A DNA stretch of 64,000 nucleotides from an uncultured Aquimarina sp. (GCA_947489685.1 CANLEM010000001.1:558001-622000); one strand, 5' to 3'; numbered from the stretch's first letter, positions 33,563 through 43,452 are shown. Numbers and translations are program-made. The notes: a model not told the origin generated them from the sequence alone.

Positions 33563-35158
33563 TCAATTTACATTCTCAATAGCTTGCTCTTCTTCAGCAA
33601 TAGTGCTCGTTTGATTCTCGAGCAACATACCCACAAAATAGAAAAACTCGGTATAGCTATATTTTTTCGGATATGTAGTGCCATTAATTACCGAAGCAGG
33701 AGTATAAGGAATGTTATTATTCTTTGACCATTCTGATTGTTTATGTAATACCTCTACATACATTGGGTTATTTGAAGGCGCTTTGTGTTTCTTGATCCAA
33801 TTACCAAAGGTCCTATCGGCAAACCAGTCTGCATATGCTGCCATAAAGTCTTCTTGCCCCTGATCATGATAAATATCCATTAATCTAAGCGCTATTTGAG
33901 TAGGTTCTGCATCCTGATTTTCCAAACTTACCCCAAGACGAATTACGATTTGTAATTTATCCCCCATAGCCTTTATGATACGAGCGTACGCTTCAAACGC
34001 ATCTTTACAATAACCACACATAGGGTTGGTGTAACTAATAATCTTAAATGTCGCATTAGGATTTCCTAAAACTATTTCATTTTTAAAAGTAGCCGTATCT
34101 GAGATTTTTTCTGATAAACTTAGTAAATGAGTGAATATTTGACCATCCCTCTTAAATTGATTCAATTTTGTATTGTCGATTCTAAATTCCTTATTCTCGC
34201 TAACTTTTTCTTTAACAAAAAGATACATAGAGGTAAATAAAGCAGAAATCATTAAAAATCTTGGTAGTAGGCCAATCTCAAATGTTAATGGAAGGCCTAT
34301 GAATGCAATAATGGCTAAGGCAACAGAAACCGCACCAATAGTTAAACAAATCGCACACCATTTTTTTATAATAAATCCTTGGGAGTATATAGAGTATACT
34401 ACAAATGGTACGCCGATCAAAGCGGGAATTAGTAAGATACTGGTGAACCCAAAAAAGATTTGGTATAAGGTTAGAGATCCAAAAAAGGCGATTCCCGCAT
34501 CAGATAAAGTAAAGCCCTTAAAGAGCTTGCCACTATTATTATTGATTACATCTCCGCAATTAGTATTTCCGACGGTGGTACAAAATTGATGGATGGTTTG
34601 GGATTGAATACCCAAACTTTCACGTAGCGCAAAAAAGCTAAAAACCAATCCCCCGATAGAAATCAATAAAAATAAAGCCTGATTTAGGTCCCAAGATCTA
34701 TTTATAAGCGTAAAAATAAGACCAGCACCTAATGCTACGGCTAAAAAAGTTTGAATAAAAGACCGGTTTGAAGCGATACCCTGATTGGCATTATACTCTA
34801 CGGCAATTACCTTAGGAGCCCAAATTTCTTTAAACTCTTCAAAAGTATATTTCTTTTTTTTCAGACTTGTGTGCTTAATTTCGATAGTGTCACTTTTCTT
34901 TATGACAGCAACAATCTCCTCAGAGTTTTCTGTTTTTATTAACGACACAAAACTTTTAGGTAGTTGATCAAGGGCCTCTGCAGGAACCTCTACTGCTATG
35001 TTGTCAATATCAAAATAGTCCAGCGTATCGGTTACCGATTGAAAACTGGGATAATTGGGATGTATTTTTAATTGAAGTTCGAGATCCTTTTTGTCGTAGT
35101 TTCTAATTCGATTTTGAATCAAAACACTTTCGACTATTTGTTCTATGTTATTTTCCAT
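33563..35158 (-). CDS. C39-like / vitamin K epoxide reductase / thioredoxin fusion (disulfide-forming enzyme)
   Basis: A 531-residue protein from the ATG at 35158; an in-frame ATG at 35245 adds 29 residues with no conserved feature. The N-terminal cytoplasmic domain (1-125) resembles a C39 peptidase domain that has lost its catalytic Cys (NYPSFQSVTDTLDYFDI). A VKOR integral-membrane domain (about 133-315) has the loop cysteines Cys193 and Cys201 and the redox pair CAIC (268-271). A C-terminal DsbA-like thioredoxin domain has CGYC (381-384). VKOR plus thioredoxin builds disulfides in exported proteins. Its place next to Cys-containing precursors suggests it oxidises them. Confidence 0.9.
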   Translation of the reverse strand: MENNIEQIVESVLIQNRIRNYDKKDLELQLKIHPNYPSFQSVTDTLDYFDIDNIAVEVPAEALDQLPKSFVSLIKTENSEEIVAVIKKSDTIEIKHTSLKKKKYTFEEFKEIWAPKVIAVEYNANQGIASNRSFIQTFLAVALGAGLIFTLINRSWDLNQALFLLISIGGLVFSFFALRESLGIQSQTIHQFCTTVGNTNCGDVINNNSGKLFKGFTLSDAGIAFFGSLTLYQIFFGFTSILLIPALIGVPFVVYSIYSQGFIIKKWCAICLTIGAVSVALAIIAFIGLPLTFEIGLLPRFLMISALFTSMYLFVKEKVSENKEFRIDNTKLNQFKRDGQIFTHLLSLSEKISDTATFKNEIVLGNPNATFKIISYTNPMCGYCKDAFEAYARIIKAMGDKLQIVIRLGVSLENQDAEPTQIALRLMDIYHDQGQEDFMAAYADWFADRTFGNWIKKHKAPSNNPMYVEVLHKQSEWSKNNNIPYTPASVINGTTYPKKYSYTEFFYFVGMLLENQTSTIAEEEQAIENVN

Positions 35159-35406
35159 GTGATTGTGTGAGATGATTTTTTTAAAGCTATTGTTTTGAGT
35201 ATTTCGGATATAATAAAACAATCCAAATTTATAAGGCAATACCATTACCCTTCCTTCAAAAAATTAGCTTCTCTAAAAATAATAATTTAAATCATTTAAT
35301 TTGATAGAATACATACTTCAAATAGCAATTGTTTCACCACATTTATAAATATGGAGTGTATAGGGTACAATTAATAGTATGATAGAGTAGCGCATGAATA
35401 TTTCAT

Positions 35407-35414
35407 TACTTTTG
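35407..35414 (+). promoter_or_regulatory. Bacteroidota -7 promoter element for the nuclease gene
   Basis: TACTTTTG, a perfect TAnnTTTG match, 25 bp upstream of the TTG start of the nuclease. It sets the transcript start close to 35420 and so excludes longer upstream starts. Confidence 0.5.
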
Positions 35415-35439
35415 TGTTTCACTTTTTAATTATTCAAAA

Positions 35440-36240
35440 TTGAACAGAAAATACCTTTATCCACTTTTGATCATTATAGTCACCATTGGATTTTATTATT
35501 TTGAAGAAAATGTAGATAGCTTTACTTCGGTTTCTAAAGAAAAAACTGAAGATAGTAAAAGTTATAGTTTTTTCTTTTTACCAACGTCAACTACAGGGTC
35601 AATCGTTGTTCATGATCATTATTCTTTATCATATTCGGAGAAACATGAACAAGCAGAGTGGGTGGCTTATGAATTAAAAAGAGAGCATTTGTCTACCAAC
35701 GATTACAAAAGACCTTATTTTGAAAAGGATGATAAGGTGAGAACCTCTTCTGCCGATTGGCGTAATTATAAAAAATCTGGATATGACAGAGGGCATTTAT
35801 GTCCGGCAGGAGACAGAAAATTTTCGTACAACGCCTTTGAAGAAACCTTTATGACATCTAATGTCACTCCTCAAGATCACGAATTTAATAGTGGGATTTG
35901 GAATAGCCTGGAACAAAAGGTAAGATATTGGGCAAAGAAATATGATGGTGTGTATGTTGTTACGGGAGGAGTTTTATCTAATGACCTTAAATCGATAGGA
36001 TATGAAGCTGTTTCTGTGCCAAAATATTTTTACAAGATCGTTTTTGATAATTCTAGTACGAATCCCAAAATGGTAGCCTTTTTAATGCCTCATAAGGACT
36101 CTAATAAACGATTAAAAGAATTTGTAGTTTCTGTGGATAAGATTGAAGATATCACAGGTATCGATTTTTTTCCAAAATTAGAAGATAAAATTGAAACTAA
36201 ACTAGAAGCTTCTTCGTCTACCCAAGGTTGGAAATTCTAA
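35440..36240 (+). CDS. DNA/RNA non-specific endonuclease (secreted or membrane-anchored)
   Basis: A 266-residue NUC1-type beta-beta-alpha-metal nuclease. An N-terminal signal anchor (YLYPLLIIIVTIGFYYF) is followed by the catalytic motif YDRGHLCPAGDR with the general-base His, and MTSNVTPQDHEFNSGIWNSLEQ with the metal-binding Asn. The predicted start is TTG, since no ATG lies between the promoter and the signal peptide. Such enzymes degrade extracellular DNA and RNA for nutrients or in competition. It is transcribed away from the peptide locus under its own promoter. Confidence 0.9.
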   Translation: MNRKYLYPLLIIIVTIGFYYFEENVDSFTSVSKEKTEDSKSYSFFFLPTSTTGSIVVHDHYSLSYSEKHEQAEWVAYELKREHLSTNDYKRPYFEKDDKVRTSSADWRNYKKSGYDRGHLCPAGDRKFSYNAFEETFMTSNVTPQDHEFNSGIWNSLEQKVRYWAKKYDGVYVVTGGVLSNDLKSIGYEAVSVPKYFYKIVFDNSSTNPKMVAFLMPHKDSNKRLKEFVVSVDKIEDITGIDFFPKLEDKIETKLEASSSTQGWKF

Positions 36241-36246
36241 TTTTTG

Positions 36247-37500
36247 TTACCATTCATTTACGCGATTGGCATCGAGTTTAATAAATATAAAAAGCAATAT
36301 CGTAAATCCCCAAAGTCCGGATCCTCCATAACTAAAAAATGGAAGAGGGATGCCTATGGTAGGTATTAAACCAGTTACCATACCAATATTTATAGCAAAG
36401 TGAATAAATAAAATACCTACAACACTATAACCATATACTCGACTAAATTGATTCTTTTGCCTTTCGGCCAAATGTATTAATCGTATTAATAATGATACAA
36501 ATAAAATAATAATCGCTGTAGCTCCTAGAAACCCCCATTCTTCACCAACGGTACTAAATATGTAATCCGTATGCTGTTCGGGTACAAATCCTCCTTTGGT
36601 TTGTGTGCCTTCTTTCCAACCTTTACCGGTCCAACTACCACTACCGATAGCAATTTGACTTTGGTTTGTGTTGTATCCTATTCCTTTGGAGTCAACTTCT
36701 TTACCTAAGACAATATTAAAACGATCCCGATGCCTTTGCTCAAATACATTATTAAAAATATAATTTACCGAAAAACAGAAGCCCGTGATAACGACAATTG
36801 TAAGTAGGTATCTTGAGTATTTTGGTTTTTGCTTTCGATTTCTTATTAAAATAAATATCATTACGGCCGCTATAGCAAGCACTACCCATAGAGGGTTAAA
36901 AAGCAAAGTAAGTATAAAAAGCGCAGCTGCCGAGGCTCCAACAATTAGATATATTGCTGCCAATCCCTCTCTGTAGAGAGGAAAGAAAAATGCGGCATAT
37001 ACCAACGCACTCCCAGGATCGGGTTGAGGTATGATTAATAGCGCAGGTATAGCAATGATCAAAAATGCTCTAAATTGATGGCCAATATATTTGATATTGG
37101 TTTGCATGTCACTTAAAAATTTAGCCAAAGCTAGTGCAGTGGCCGCTTTTGCAAACTCTGATGGTTGTAACCCTACAGGGCCAAAAACATACCAAGAGGT
37201 AGCTCCAGAAATTGTTTTTCCAAATACAAACAAGCCCAAAAGAGAAAGCAGTGATATTACATAAATTAAACCGGCGAAGCGTTCATAAAATTTAGCTTCA
37301 ATAGCCTGTATGATAATGATTATAATGATGCTAAATAATATCCAATAGGCTTGTTTTACATATACCTGAGAAAGATTGGTGAATGAAAAAACTTCGTTTT
37401 CATAGGATGCCGAATAAATATTACCCCATCCAAATCCAACTAATAATATAAATAATAGTACGGTTATCCAATCTATTGCTGCTACACTGGATTTTGCCAT
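36247..37500 (-). CDS. rodA: Rod shape-determining protein RodA (SEDS glycosyltransferase)
   Basis: A 417-residue SEDS-family membrane protein that polymerises peptidoglycan strands during elongation, in a pair with PBP2. Many membrane helices are seen; SEDS blocks include GPVGLQPSEFAK, QPDPGSALVYAA and GIPLPFFSYGGSG near the C-terminus. Its ATG overlaps the stop of the PBP2 gene by one base (TAATG), so the partners are translationally coupled. Last gene of the mreB-to-rodA cell-shape run. Confidence 0.96.
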   Translation of the reverse strand: MAKSSVAAIDWITVLLFILLVGFGWGNIYSASYENEVFSFTNLSQVYVKQAYWILFSIIIIIIIQAIEAKFYERFAGLIYVISLLSLLGLFVFGKTISGATSWYVFGPVGLQPSEFAKAATALALAKFLSDMQTNIKYIGHQFRAFLIIAIPALLIIPQPDPGSALVYAAFFFPLYREGLAAIYLIVGASAAALFILTLLFNPLWVVLAIAAVMIFILIRNRKQKPKYSRYLLTIVVITGFCFSVNYIFNNVFEQRHRDRFNIVLGKEVDSKGIGYNTNQSQIAIGSGSWTGKGWKEGTQTKGGFVPEQHTDYIFSTVGEEWGFLGATAIIILFVSLLIRLIHLAERQKNQFSRVYGYSVVGILFIHFAINIGMVTGLIPTIGIPLPFFSYGGSGLWGFTILLFIFIKLDANRVNEW

Positions 37501-39371
37501 TATTGATTAATTTTAAAAGGTTCGCCACTATATGGTTTGGCATATTCTTCTTCGAGGCTATGTGTAAGAATCCAATCTTCAAGATCTGTTCTCGAAATCG
37601 ATCCTTTTAGGTGTTTTTCTATCATCAAGGAGGCAATTCTACCAGCATATCGGGCTCCCCAATATCCGTTTTCAACAAATACCGCAAGTACAATTTGGGG
37701 ATTATCTTTTGGAGCAAAGGCAACAAATACAGAATGATCTGTGAGTTGTGTCTTAACACCGTCAATTTTAGTAAAGTTTTCTGCTGTTCCTGTTTTTCCG
37801 CAAATATCTATACCTTCTACCTGTAAAAAACTAGCGGTACCTTTTGTGTATACTTCATGCATGCCTTCAACTACAGGGCCGAAATGTTCTTTGTCAATTG
37901 TGGTATGTTTTGCTTTGGTATAATTCTCATTTTCGATAGGTATGCCATCAATTGCCTTAATGATATGCGGAGTGTAATAATGCCCTCTATTGGCAATAGC
38001 AGCGGTCATATTGGCCAACTGAATTGGAGTGGCAAGTACTTCGCCTTGCCCGATGGAATTAGAAATTGTACCTGTAGCGTACCATTTGTATTTAGGATAT
38101 TGATATACACGATTGTAATATTCGGCGGTTGGTACTTTACCTGGTCTTCCAGCGGCTAAATCATTACCCAAATAATTTCCCAAACCAAAACTTTGCACAT
38201 GTTTTCTCCAAGTATCAATACCTTCTTGGGGAGTGTCGTATTTTTCGATAATTCTTCTGTAAACAGTAGCAAAATAAGCATTACAAGAATTGGCAATACC
38301 GGGAATCATGTTTAGAGGACTCCTGTGTGAGTGACAGCCTAATTTTCTGCCATTTTTTCCGTAATAATATCCCATTCTACAAGATACGGTCTCCTTAAGG
38401 TCAATGATGTTTTCTTGTAGTCCTATAAGTGCGTTAATGGTCTTAAAAGGAGACCCAGGAGGATACTCTCCTTGTAATCCTCGATCAAATAATGGTTTGG
38501 CAATGGTGTCGTAGTATAATTTAGTGAAGTTAGGCGATCTTTTTCGTCCAACCAGTAACTCGGGTTTATAGCTAGGAGCCGTAATTAATGCCAAAATTTC
38601 TCCTGTAGACGGTTCTAAAGCAACAATACCGCCTCGTTTATTCTCCATTAACTTTTGCCCATATGCTTGAAGTCTAGAGTCAATAGTAATTGTAAGATCT
38701 TTCCCATTAACGGGTAGCGTGTCAAATTTTTTGTTCTTATATGGGCCTATATCCCTATTAAATCTATCTTTTTGAATACGTTTTACACCTTTGATACCTC
38801 TAAGCTCTTTTTCATATTGTTTTTCTACTCCATCGATTCCTATAAGATCTCCAGAAATGTAATAGGGGTCTTTTTGTATTAAACTCTCATTTACCTCTCC
38901 AATATAACCCAAAACATTGGCAGCATGCACAGTTTGATAATCCCTAAGAGAACGTTTCTGGATATAAAATCCATCAAATTTTCTCATTTTTTCCTGCAAG
39001 TAAGCATATTCATCTTTGGTTAACTGCGGAATAACGATCGAAGGTACTCTGGGAGAATATATTCGTGCCTTATCTAATCTTTTAATAAGCTTGTCTTTGG
39101 AGATATTTAATATGGAACAAAATTCTAAGGTGTCAAAAGCTTTCAATTCTCTGGGAATAACCATCACATCATAAGATGGCTGATTGGTAACCAATAATCT
39201 GGCATTTCTGTCATAGATAGCACCTCTTTGTGGATAATCATAAATTACTTTAATAGCATTATCTTCAGAAAGTGATGCAAATGAAGTATTGTAAATTTGC
39301 AAGTAGAAAAGCCTTGCAACAAATACAATACCCGTAGTAATTATGATTAAATACAATAATAACTTTCTCAT
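37500..39371 (-). CDS. mrdA: Penicillin-binding protein 2 (elongation transpeptidase)
   Basis: A 623-residue class B PBP. An N-terminal membrane helix (4-26) is followed by the PBP dimerisation domain (RGAIYDRNARLLVTN) and the transpeptidase domain. The latter has the nucleophile in GSPFK (Ser307, Lys310), SCN in NSCNAYF and KTG in CGKTGTAENF. It cross-links peptidoglycan in the elongasome. It overlaps mreD upstream by 4 bp and rodA downstream by 1 bp. Confidence 0.96.
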   Translation of the reverse strand: MRKLLLYLIIITTGIVFVARLFYLQIYNTSFASLSEDNAIKVIYDYPQRGAIYDRNARLLVTNQPSYDVMVIPRELKAFDTLEFCSILNISKDKLIKRLDKARIYSPRVPSIVIPQLTKDEYAYLQEKMRKFDGFYIQKRSLRDYQTVHAANVLGYIGEVNESLIQKDPYYISGDLIGIDGVEKQYEKELRGIKGVKRIQKDRFNRDIGPYKNKKFDTLPVNGKDLTITIDSRLQAYGQKLMENKRGGIVALEPSTGEILALITAPSYKPELLVGRKRSPNFTKLYYDTIAKPLFDRGLQGEYPPGSPFKTINALIGLQENIIDLKETVSCRMGYYYGKNGRKLGCHSHRSPLNMIPGIANSCNAYFATVYRRIIEKYDTPQEGIDTWRKHVQSFGLGNYLGNDLAAGRPGKVPTAEYYNRVYQYPKYKWYATGTISNSIGQGEVLATPIQLANMTAAIANRGHYYTPHIIKAIDGIPIENENYTKAKHTTIDKEHFGPVVEGMHEVYTKGTASFLQVEGIDICGKTGTAENFTKIDGVKTQLTDHSVFVAFAPKDNPQIVLAVFVENGYWGARYAGRIASLMIEKHLKGSISRTDLEDWILTHSLEEEYAKPYSGEPFKINQ

Positions 39372-39874
39372 GAATCTTTTCTTCTAAACAGCACTAAAAC
39401 GAGCATGGTAACTACAATAGTAAATAAACTGGAAAATAACGTTTTTTTGGCTATTAATAGTATATGAGAGAAGTTAAAAATTTCTAATGAAAAAATCACA
39501 AATTGATGCGTTAAAACCATTAAGGTTACATAGGCTAATTTTTCGCCAAACCCAATGCTTCCTAATTTTACGGTTTGAAACTCATAGCTAAGACCAAATA
39601 CAGATCTTAGTGCAACTGGTCTAAAGAAGGCTATGATAAGGCAAGCGGCTGCATGAACACCTCCAGAATCTCCAAACATGTCTATGGTGAGTCCTAGGAT
39701 AAAACTTAAGAGAAGAAAAAGACTTTTATTGATGTTTATAGGCGCTAAAAGAATAAAAATAATATAGATATACGGATTTAATGACCCTAAGAAATTAACA
39801 TGGTTAAGAATCAATACCTGAACCAATATTAATACAATAAACCTTGTGATATGTGATGCCGTATCTCTATTCAT
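39368..39874 (-). CDS. mreD: Rod shape-determining protein MreD
   Basis: A 168-residue membrane protein with about five hydrophobic helices and few conserved residues, as is usual for MreD. The call rests on size, topology and its fixed place between mreC and the PBP2 gene, with 8-bp and 4-bp overlaps. FLLLSFILGLTIDMFGDSGGVHAAACLI is a typical MreD core region. Confidence 0.9.
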   Translation of the reverse strand: MNRDTASHITRFIVLILVQVLILNHVNFLGSLNPYIYIIFILLAPININKSLFLLLSFILGLTIDMFGDSGGVHAAACLIIAFFRPVALRSVFGLSYEFQTVKLGSIGFGEKLAYVTLMVLTHQFVIFSLEIFNFSHILLIAKKTLFSSLFTIVVTMLVLVLFRRKDS

Positions 39875-40691
39875 TATTTGAGGTCTCTAGATTTTTAATT
39901 TCCTGAGCGTCTCTACTTTTTATCGAATATACAAAACCGATATCGGTCATGTCATTAAACAATTTTACATCAATCAAGTAGTAGCTTTTATTTTGATCTA
40001 ATGAATAATTCACAATAGTGCCAATACCTATTCCTCTTGGGAAAATAGTAGAACGACCATGCGTAATAATAGTATCTCCTTCCTTTAAGATAGCTTGTCT
40101 GGGTATTGTTTCTAATTGTACAATATTCGGATCTTTTCCATTCCAAATTAAGGAGCCATATTGATTAGAATTTTTAAGACCTGCATTGATCCGAGAATTA
40201 CTGTTGAGTATAGAAATTACTCTGCTATAGTTTTTTGATGTGTTTTCTATTATACCAACAATACCCTTATCTGTAATGATTCCCATATCTGTAGATATGC
40301 TATCATTCTCTCCCTTATTGATTAATATATAGTTGTCTAATTTGCTATAATCATTTTTGATAACTCGGGCTTTTATAAAAGTATAAGGTCTGTTATATGA
40401 TGAGGTGTCTATGTGCGTAATTGCAATAGAATCTACGCTCAAAACACTCAATTGATTACGCAAGCGCTCATTTTCTTCTAAAAGGCGTTTGTTTTCTGTT
40501 TTCAGGTTAAAATAATCACTTATAGAATGTTGCCAGCTATAGAGGCCTCCACTTAAAAAATTAGTCGAACTTACAAACTTACTTTTATGATACGAATGCG
40601 ATTGTATAGTAAAAACTAATGATAATAGTAATAATAGAAGAAATAGCAGAAAATGTTTATTTCGGATTAAAAAATTAATAATCTGCTGCAT
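39867..40691 (-). CDS. mreC: Rod shape-determining protein MreC
   Basis: A 274-residue bitopic protein with an N-terminal membrane helix (14-29), a short coiled coil (about 58-85, KTENKRLLEENERLRNQL) and the periplasmic beta-barrel-type MreC domain, including GIITDKGIVGIIENTSKNYSRV and GDTIITHGRSTIFPRGIGIG. It links cytoplasmic MreB to the periplasmic PBP2/RodA machine and switches its activity. It follows mreB after about 130 bp. Confidence 0.94.
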   Translation of the reverse strand: MQQIINFLIRNKHFLLFLLLLLLSLVFTIQSHSYHKSKFVSSTNFLSGGLYSWQHSISDYFNLKTENKRLLEENERLRNQLSVLSVDSIAITHIDTSSYNRPYTFIKARVIKNDYSKLDNYILINKGENDSISTDMGIITDKGIVGIIENTSKNYSRVISILNSNSRINAGLKNSNQYGSLIWNGKDPNIVQLETIPRQAILKEGDTIITHGRSTIFPRGIGIGTIVNYSLDQNKSYYLIDVKLFNDMTDIGFVYSIKSRDAQEIKNLETSNNE

Positions 40692-40824
40692 GATCTAGAA
40701 TCTTGTTATTTCTTTAGTTAAGTTTTACGTTTTTTGTGACTTTTATTGCTTCACAGATAAGGATTAAAGCAGGATAACGTAAAATCAGAAATTTAGGTAT
40801 ATTCTAAATGTGTTTTTTTAAACA

Positions 40825-41853
40825 CTATTTAATTAGTACACTTTTGTATCTATTCAGATTCTTAAGTGTTATTCCTGTTCCTCTTACTACTGCTCTAAGT
40901 GGATCTTCTGCAATGTAAACAGGTAAATCCGTTTTTTGAGATAATCTTTTATCCAATCCACGAAGCATAGATCCTCCTCCTGCCAAATAAATTCCGGTAT
41001 TATAGATATCAGCTGCAAGCTCTGGAGGAGTTTGTGACAAGGTTTCCATAACCGCATCTTCGATACGTAAAATAGATTTATCCAAAGCTTTGGCCATTTC
41101 TCTAAATGAGATTTGTACTTGTTTTGGCTTTCCTGTTAAAAGGTCACGCCCCTGAACATTCATTTCTTCAGGCGGGATTTCAAGATCCTCTGTTGCAGCA
41201 CCAATTTGAATTTTTATTTTTTCTGCAGTACGTTCTCCTACATATAAGTTATGTTGGGTGCGCATGTAATATATAATGTCATTTGTAAATACATCACCTG
41301 CAATTTTTACCGATTTATCACAAACAATTCCTCCTAATGCTATTACCGCAATTTCAGTGGTACCTCCACCTATATCTACGATCATGTTTCCTTTAGGTTG
41401 CATAATATCTACGCCAATACCAATTGCCGCAGCCATAGGTTCATGAATAAGGTAAACTTCTTTTCCGTTTACTCGTTCGGCACTTTCTTTTACCGCTCTC
41501 ATTTCTACCTCTGTAATTCCCGAAGGAATACAAATTACCATACGTAAAGCAGGAGCAAACAACTTTTTCTTTAATGCCGGGATGTCTTTGATAAACATGC
41601 TTATCATTTTCTCGCTGGCATCAAAATCTGCTATTACACCATCTTTAAGCGGCCTAATAGTTTTTATATTTTCATGGGTTTTTCCTTGCATCATAGCAGC
41701 TTCTTTTCCTGCTGCTATAATTTTGCCAGACATAATATCTCGTGCAACGATAGATGGACTGTCTACTACTACTTTATCATTATGAATCACTAGTGTATTG
41801 GCGGTACCTAAATCTATTGCTATCTCTTCGGTAAAGAAGTCAAAAAATCCCAT
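40825..41853 (-). CDS. mreB: Rod shape-determining protein MreB (actin homologue)
   Basis: A 342-residue actin-like ATPase. Phosphate-binding motif IDLGTANT is at 13-20, the second phosphate loop is DIGGGTTEIAV, and the adenosine region is LAGGGSMLRGLDKRL. It forms membrane-bound filaments that direct lateral wall synthesis. First of the mreB-mreC-mreD-mrdA-rodA set. It starts 43 bp after the purH stop, so the two may share a transcript. Confidence 0.97.
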   Translation of the reverse strand: MGFFDFFTEEIAIDLGTANTLVIHNDKVVVDSPSIVARDIMSGKIIAAGKEAAMMQGKTHENIKTIRPLKDGVIADFDASEKMISMFIKDIPALKKKLFAPALRMVICIPSGITEVEMRAVKESAERVNGKEVYLIHEPMAAAIGIGVDIMQPKGNMIVDIGGGTTEIAVIALGGIVCDKSVKIAGDVFTNDIIYYMRTQHNLYVGERTAEKIKIQIGAATEDLEIPPEEMNVQGRDLLTGKPKQVQISFREMAKALDKSILRIEDAVMETLSQTPPELAADIYNTGIYLAGGGSMLRGLDKRLSQKTDLPVYIAEDPLRAVVRGTGITLKNLNRYKSVLIK

Positions 41854-41896
41854 AAAATTCAGAAAAAGGGGTTAAAATTTCGTAAATGTAATAAAA

Positions 41897-43429
41897 TTAA
41901 TGTTTAAAATGGCGTGTTCCGGTCATAACCATTGCAATTCCGTTTTCATCACAGTAATCTATACTAAGTTGATCTTTAATAGAACCACCTGGTTGAATCA
42001 CAGCTTTGATTCCTGCATTATCCGCCAATTCTACACAATCAGGGAACGGGAAAAAGGCATCACTAGCCATTACAGCTCCATTAAGATCAAAATTAAAAGA
42101 TTTTGCTTTTTCTACAGATTGCCTTAACGCATCAACTCTAGAGGTTTGCCCGGTACCACTAGCAAATAATTGTTTTCCTTTAGCAAATACAATCGTATTT
42201 GATTTGGTGTGTTTACATATTTTTGATGCAAATAAAAGATCTTCAATTTGTTCTGCCGTTGGTGATGTCTTGGTTACCGTTTTTAGGTCCTCATTAGCAT
42301 CAGTTTTAAAATCTTTGTCTTGAACCAAAGCCCCATTAAGACAAGTGCGAACTTGAGTTTTTGGTAAATCAATGTCCTTTTGCACCAAAAGAATTCTGTT
42401 TTTCTTACCTTTTAATATTTCTATAGCTTCAGTGCTGAATGACGGAGCGATAACTACTTCGCAAAATAGTTTATGAATCTCATCGGCAGTAGCACTATCT
42501 ATTTCGGTATTGCTAATTAAAATTCCTCCAAAAGCAGAAACCGAATCTCCTGCTAATGCATCAACATAGGATTGTAGCACAGTATCTCGCTGAGCTAATC
42601 CACAGGCATTGTTATGTTTTAAGATGGCAAAGGTAGGTGCTTCTCCTTTAAACTCATTCATTAAGTTTACAGCTGCATCAACATCTAATAAGTTGTTGTA
42701 TGATAGTTCTTTACCGTGTAGTTTATCAAACATAGCTTCAAAATCACCAAAGAAAAACCCTTTTTGATGTGGATTTTCTCCATAACGCAGTACTTTTCCT
42801 TTAGTCTCACTTACTTTAAGAGAAGCAATAGCATGATCGCTATTAAAATAATTGAAAATTGCAGTGTCATAATGAGAAGAAACATTAAATGCTTTGGCCG
42901 CAAAACGTTTTCTATCTTCTATGGAAATATTTCCGTTTCCTTCAGAAATAACATCCAAAAACTCAGCATAATCGTCAACCGATGCAACACAAGTTACATC
43001 AGCAAAGTTTTTGGCTGCGGCTCTGATCAACGAAATTCCTCCGATATCAATTTTTTCAATAATATCTTGTTCAGGTGCACCTGATGCAACAGTTTTTTCA
43101 AAGGGATATAGATCGACAATAACAATATCAATCTGTGGAATTTCATATTGCTCAAGTTCTGCAACATCGCTATCGTTGTTTTGACGATTAAGAATACCGC
43201 CAAATACTTTTGGGTGCAAAGTTTTTACTCTTCCGCCAAGAATAGAAGGGTATGAGGTAACATCTTCAACAGGAATTACATTAATACCTAGATCTCTAAT
43301 AAATTTTTCGGTTCCACCAGTAGAATAAATAGTGACATTAAGCTCATCTAATTTTTTTACAATTGGTGCTAATCCATCTTTGCTAAATACAGAAATTAAT
43401 GCAGATTTTGCTGTTTTTGTGTTGCTCAT
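41897..43429 (-). CDS. purH: Bifunctional AICAR formyltransferase / IMP cyclohydrolase
   Basis: A 510-residue enzyme for the last two steps of IMP synthesis. The N-terminal MGS-like IMP cyclohydrolase domain (about 1-155) has IYSTGGTEKFIRDLGI and GGRVKTLHPKVFGGIL. The C-terminal transformylase domain has the catalytic block LKHNNACG and ends with AVIQPGGSIKDQ and MVMTGTRHFKH. Length is normal. A TAnnTTTG promoter lies 24 bp upstream. The order purH-mreB is common in Bacteroidota. Confidence 0.97.
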   Translation of the reverse strand: MSNTKTAKSALISVFSKDGLAPIVKKLDELNVTIYSTGGTEKFIRDLGINVIPVEDVTSYPSILGGRVKTLHPKVFGGILNRQNNDSDVAELEQYEIPQIDIVIVDLYPFEKTVASGAPEQDIIEKIDIGGISLIRAAAKNFADVTCVASVDDYAEFLDVISEGNGNISIEDRKRFAAKAFNVSSHYDTAIFNYFNSDHAIASLKVSETKGKVLRYGENPHQKGFFFGDFEAMFDKLHGKELSYNNLLDVDAAVNLMNEFKGEAPTFAILKHNNACGLAQRDTVLQSYVDALAGDSVSAFGGILISNTEIDSATADEIHKLFCEVVIAPSFSTEAIEILKGKKNRILLVQKDIDLPKTQVRTCLNGALVQDKDFKTDANEDLKTVTKTSPTAEQIEDLLFASKICKHTKSNTIVFAKGKQLFASGTGQTSRVDALRQSVEKAKSFNFDLNGAVMASDAFFPFPDCVELADNAGIKAVIQPGGSIKDQLSIDYCDENGIAMVMTGTRHFKH

Positions 43430-43452
43430 GAGAAATTTTCGTTAGTAAAACG

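Noticed and set aside
33025..35158. A full lanthipeptide cluster
   Set aside because: Leaders fit, but no dehydratase, cyclase or radical-SAM gene was found on either strand, so only orphan precursors with disulfide-type enzymes can be claimed.
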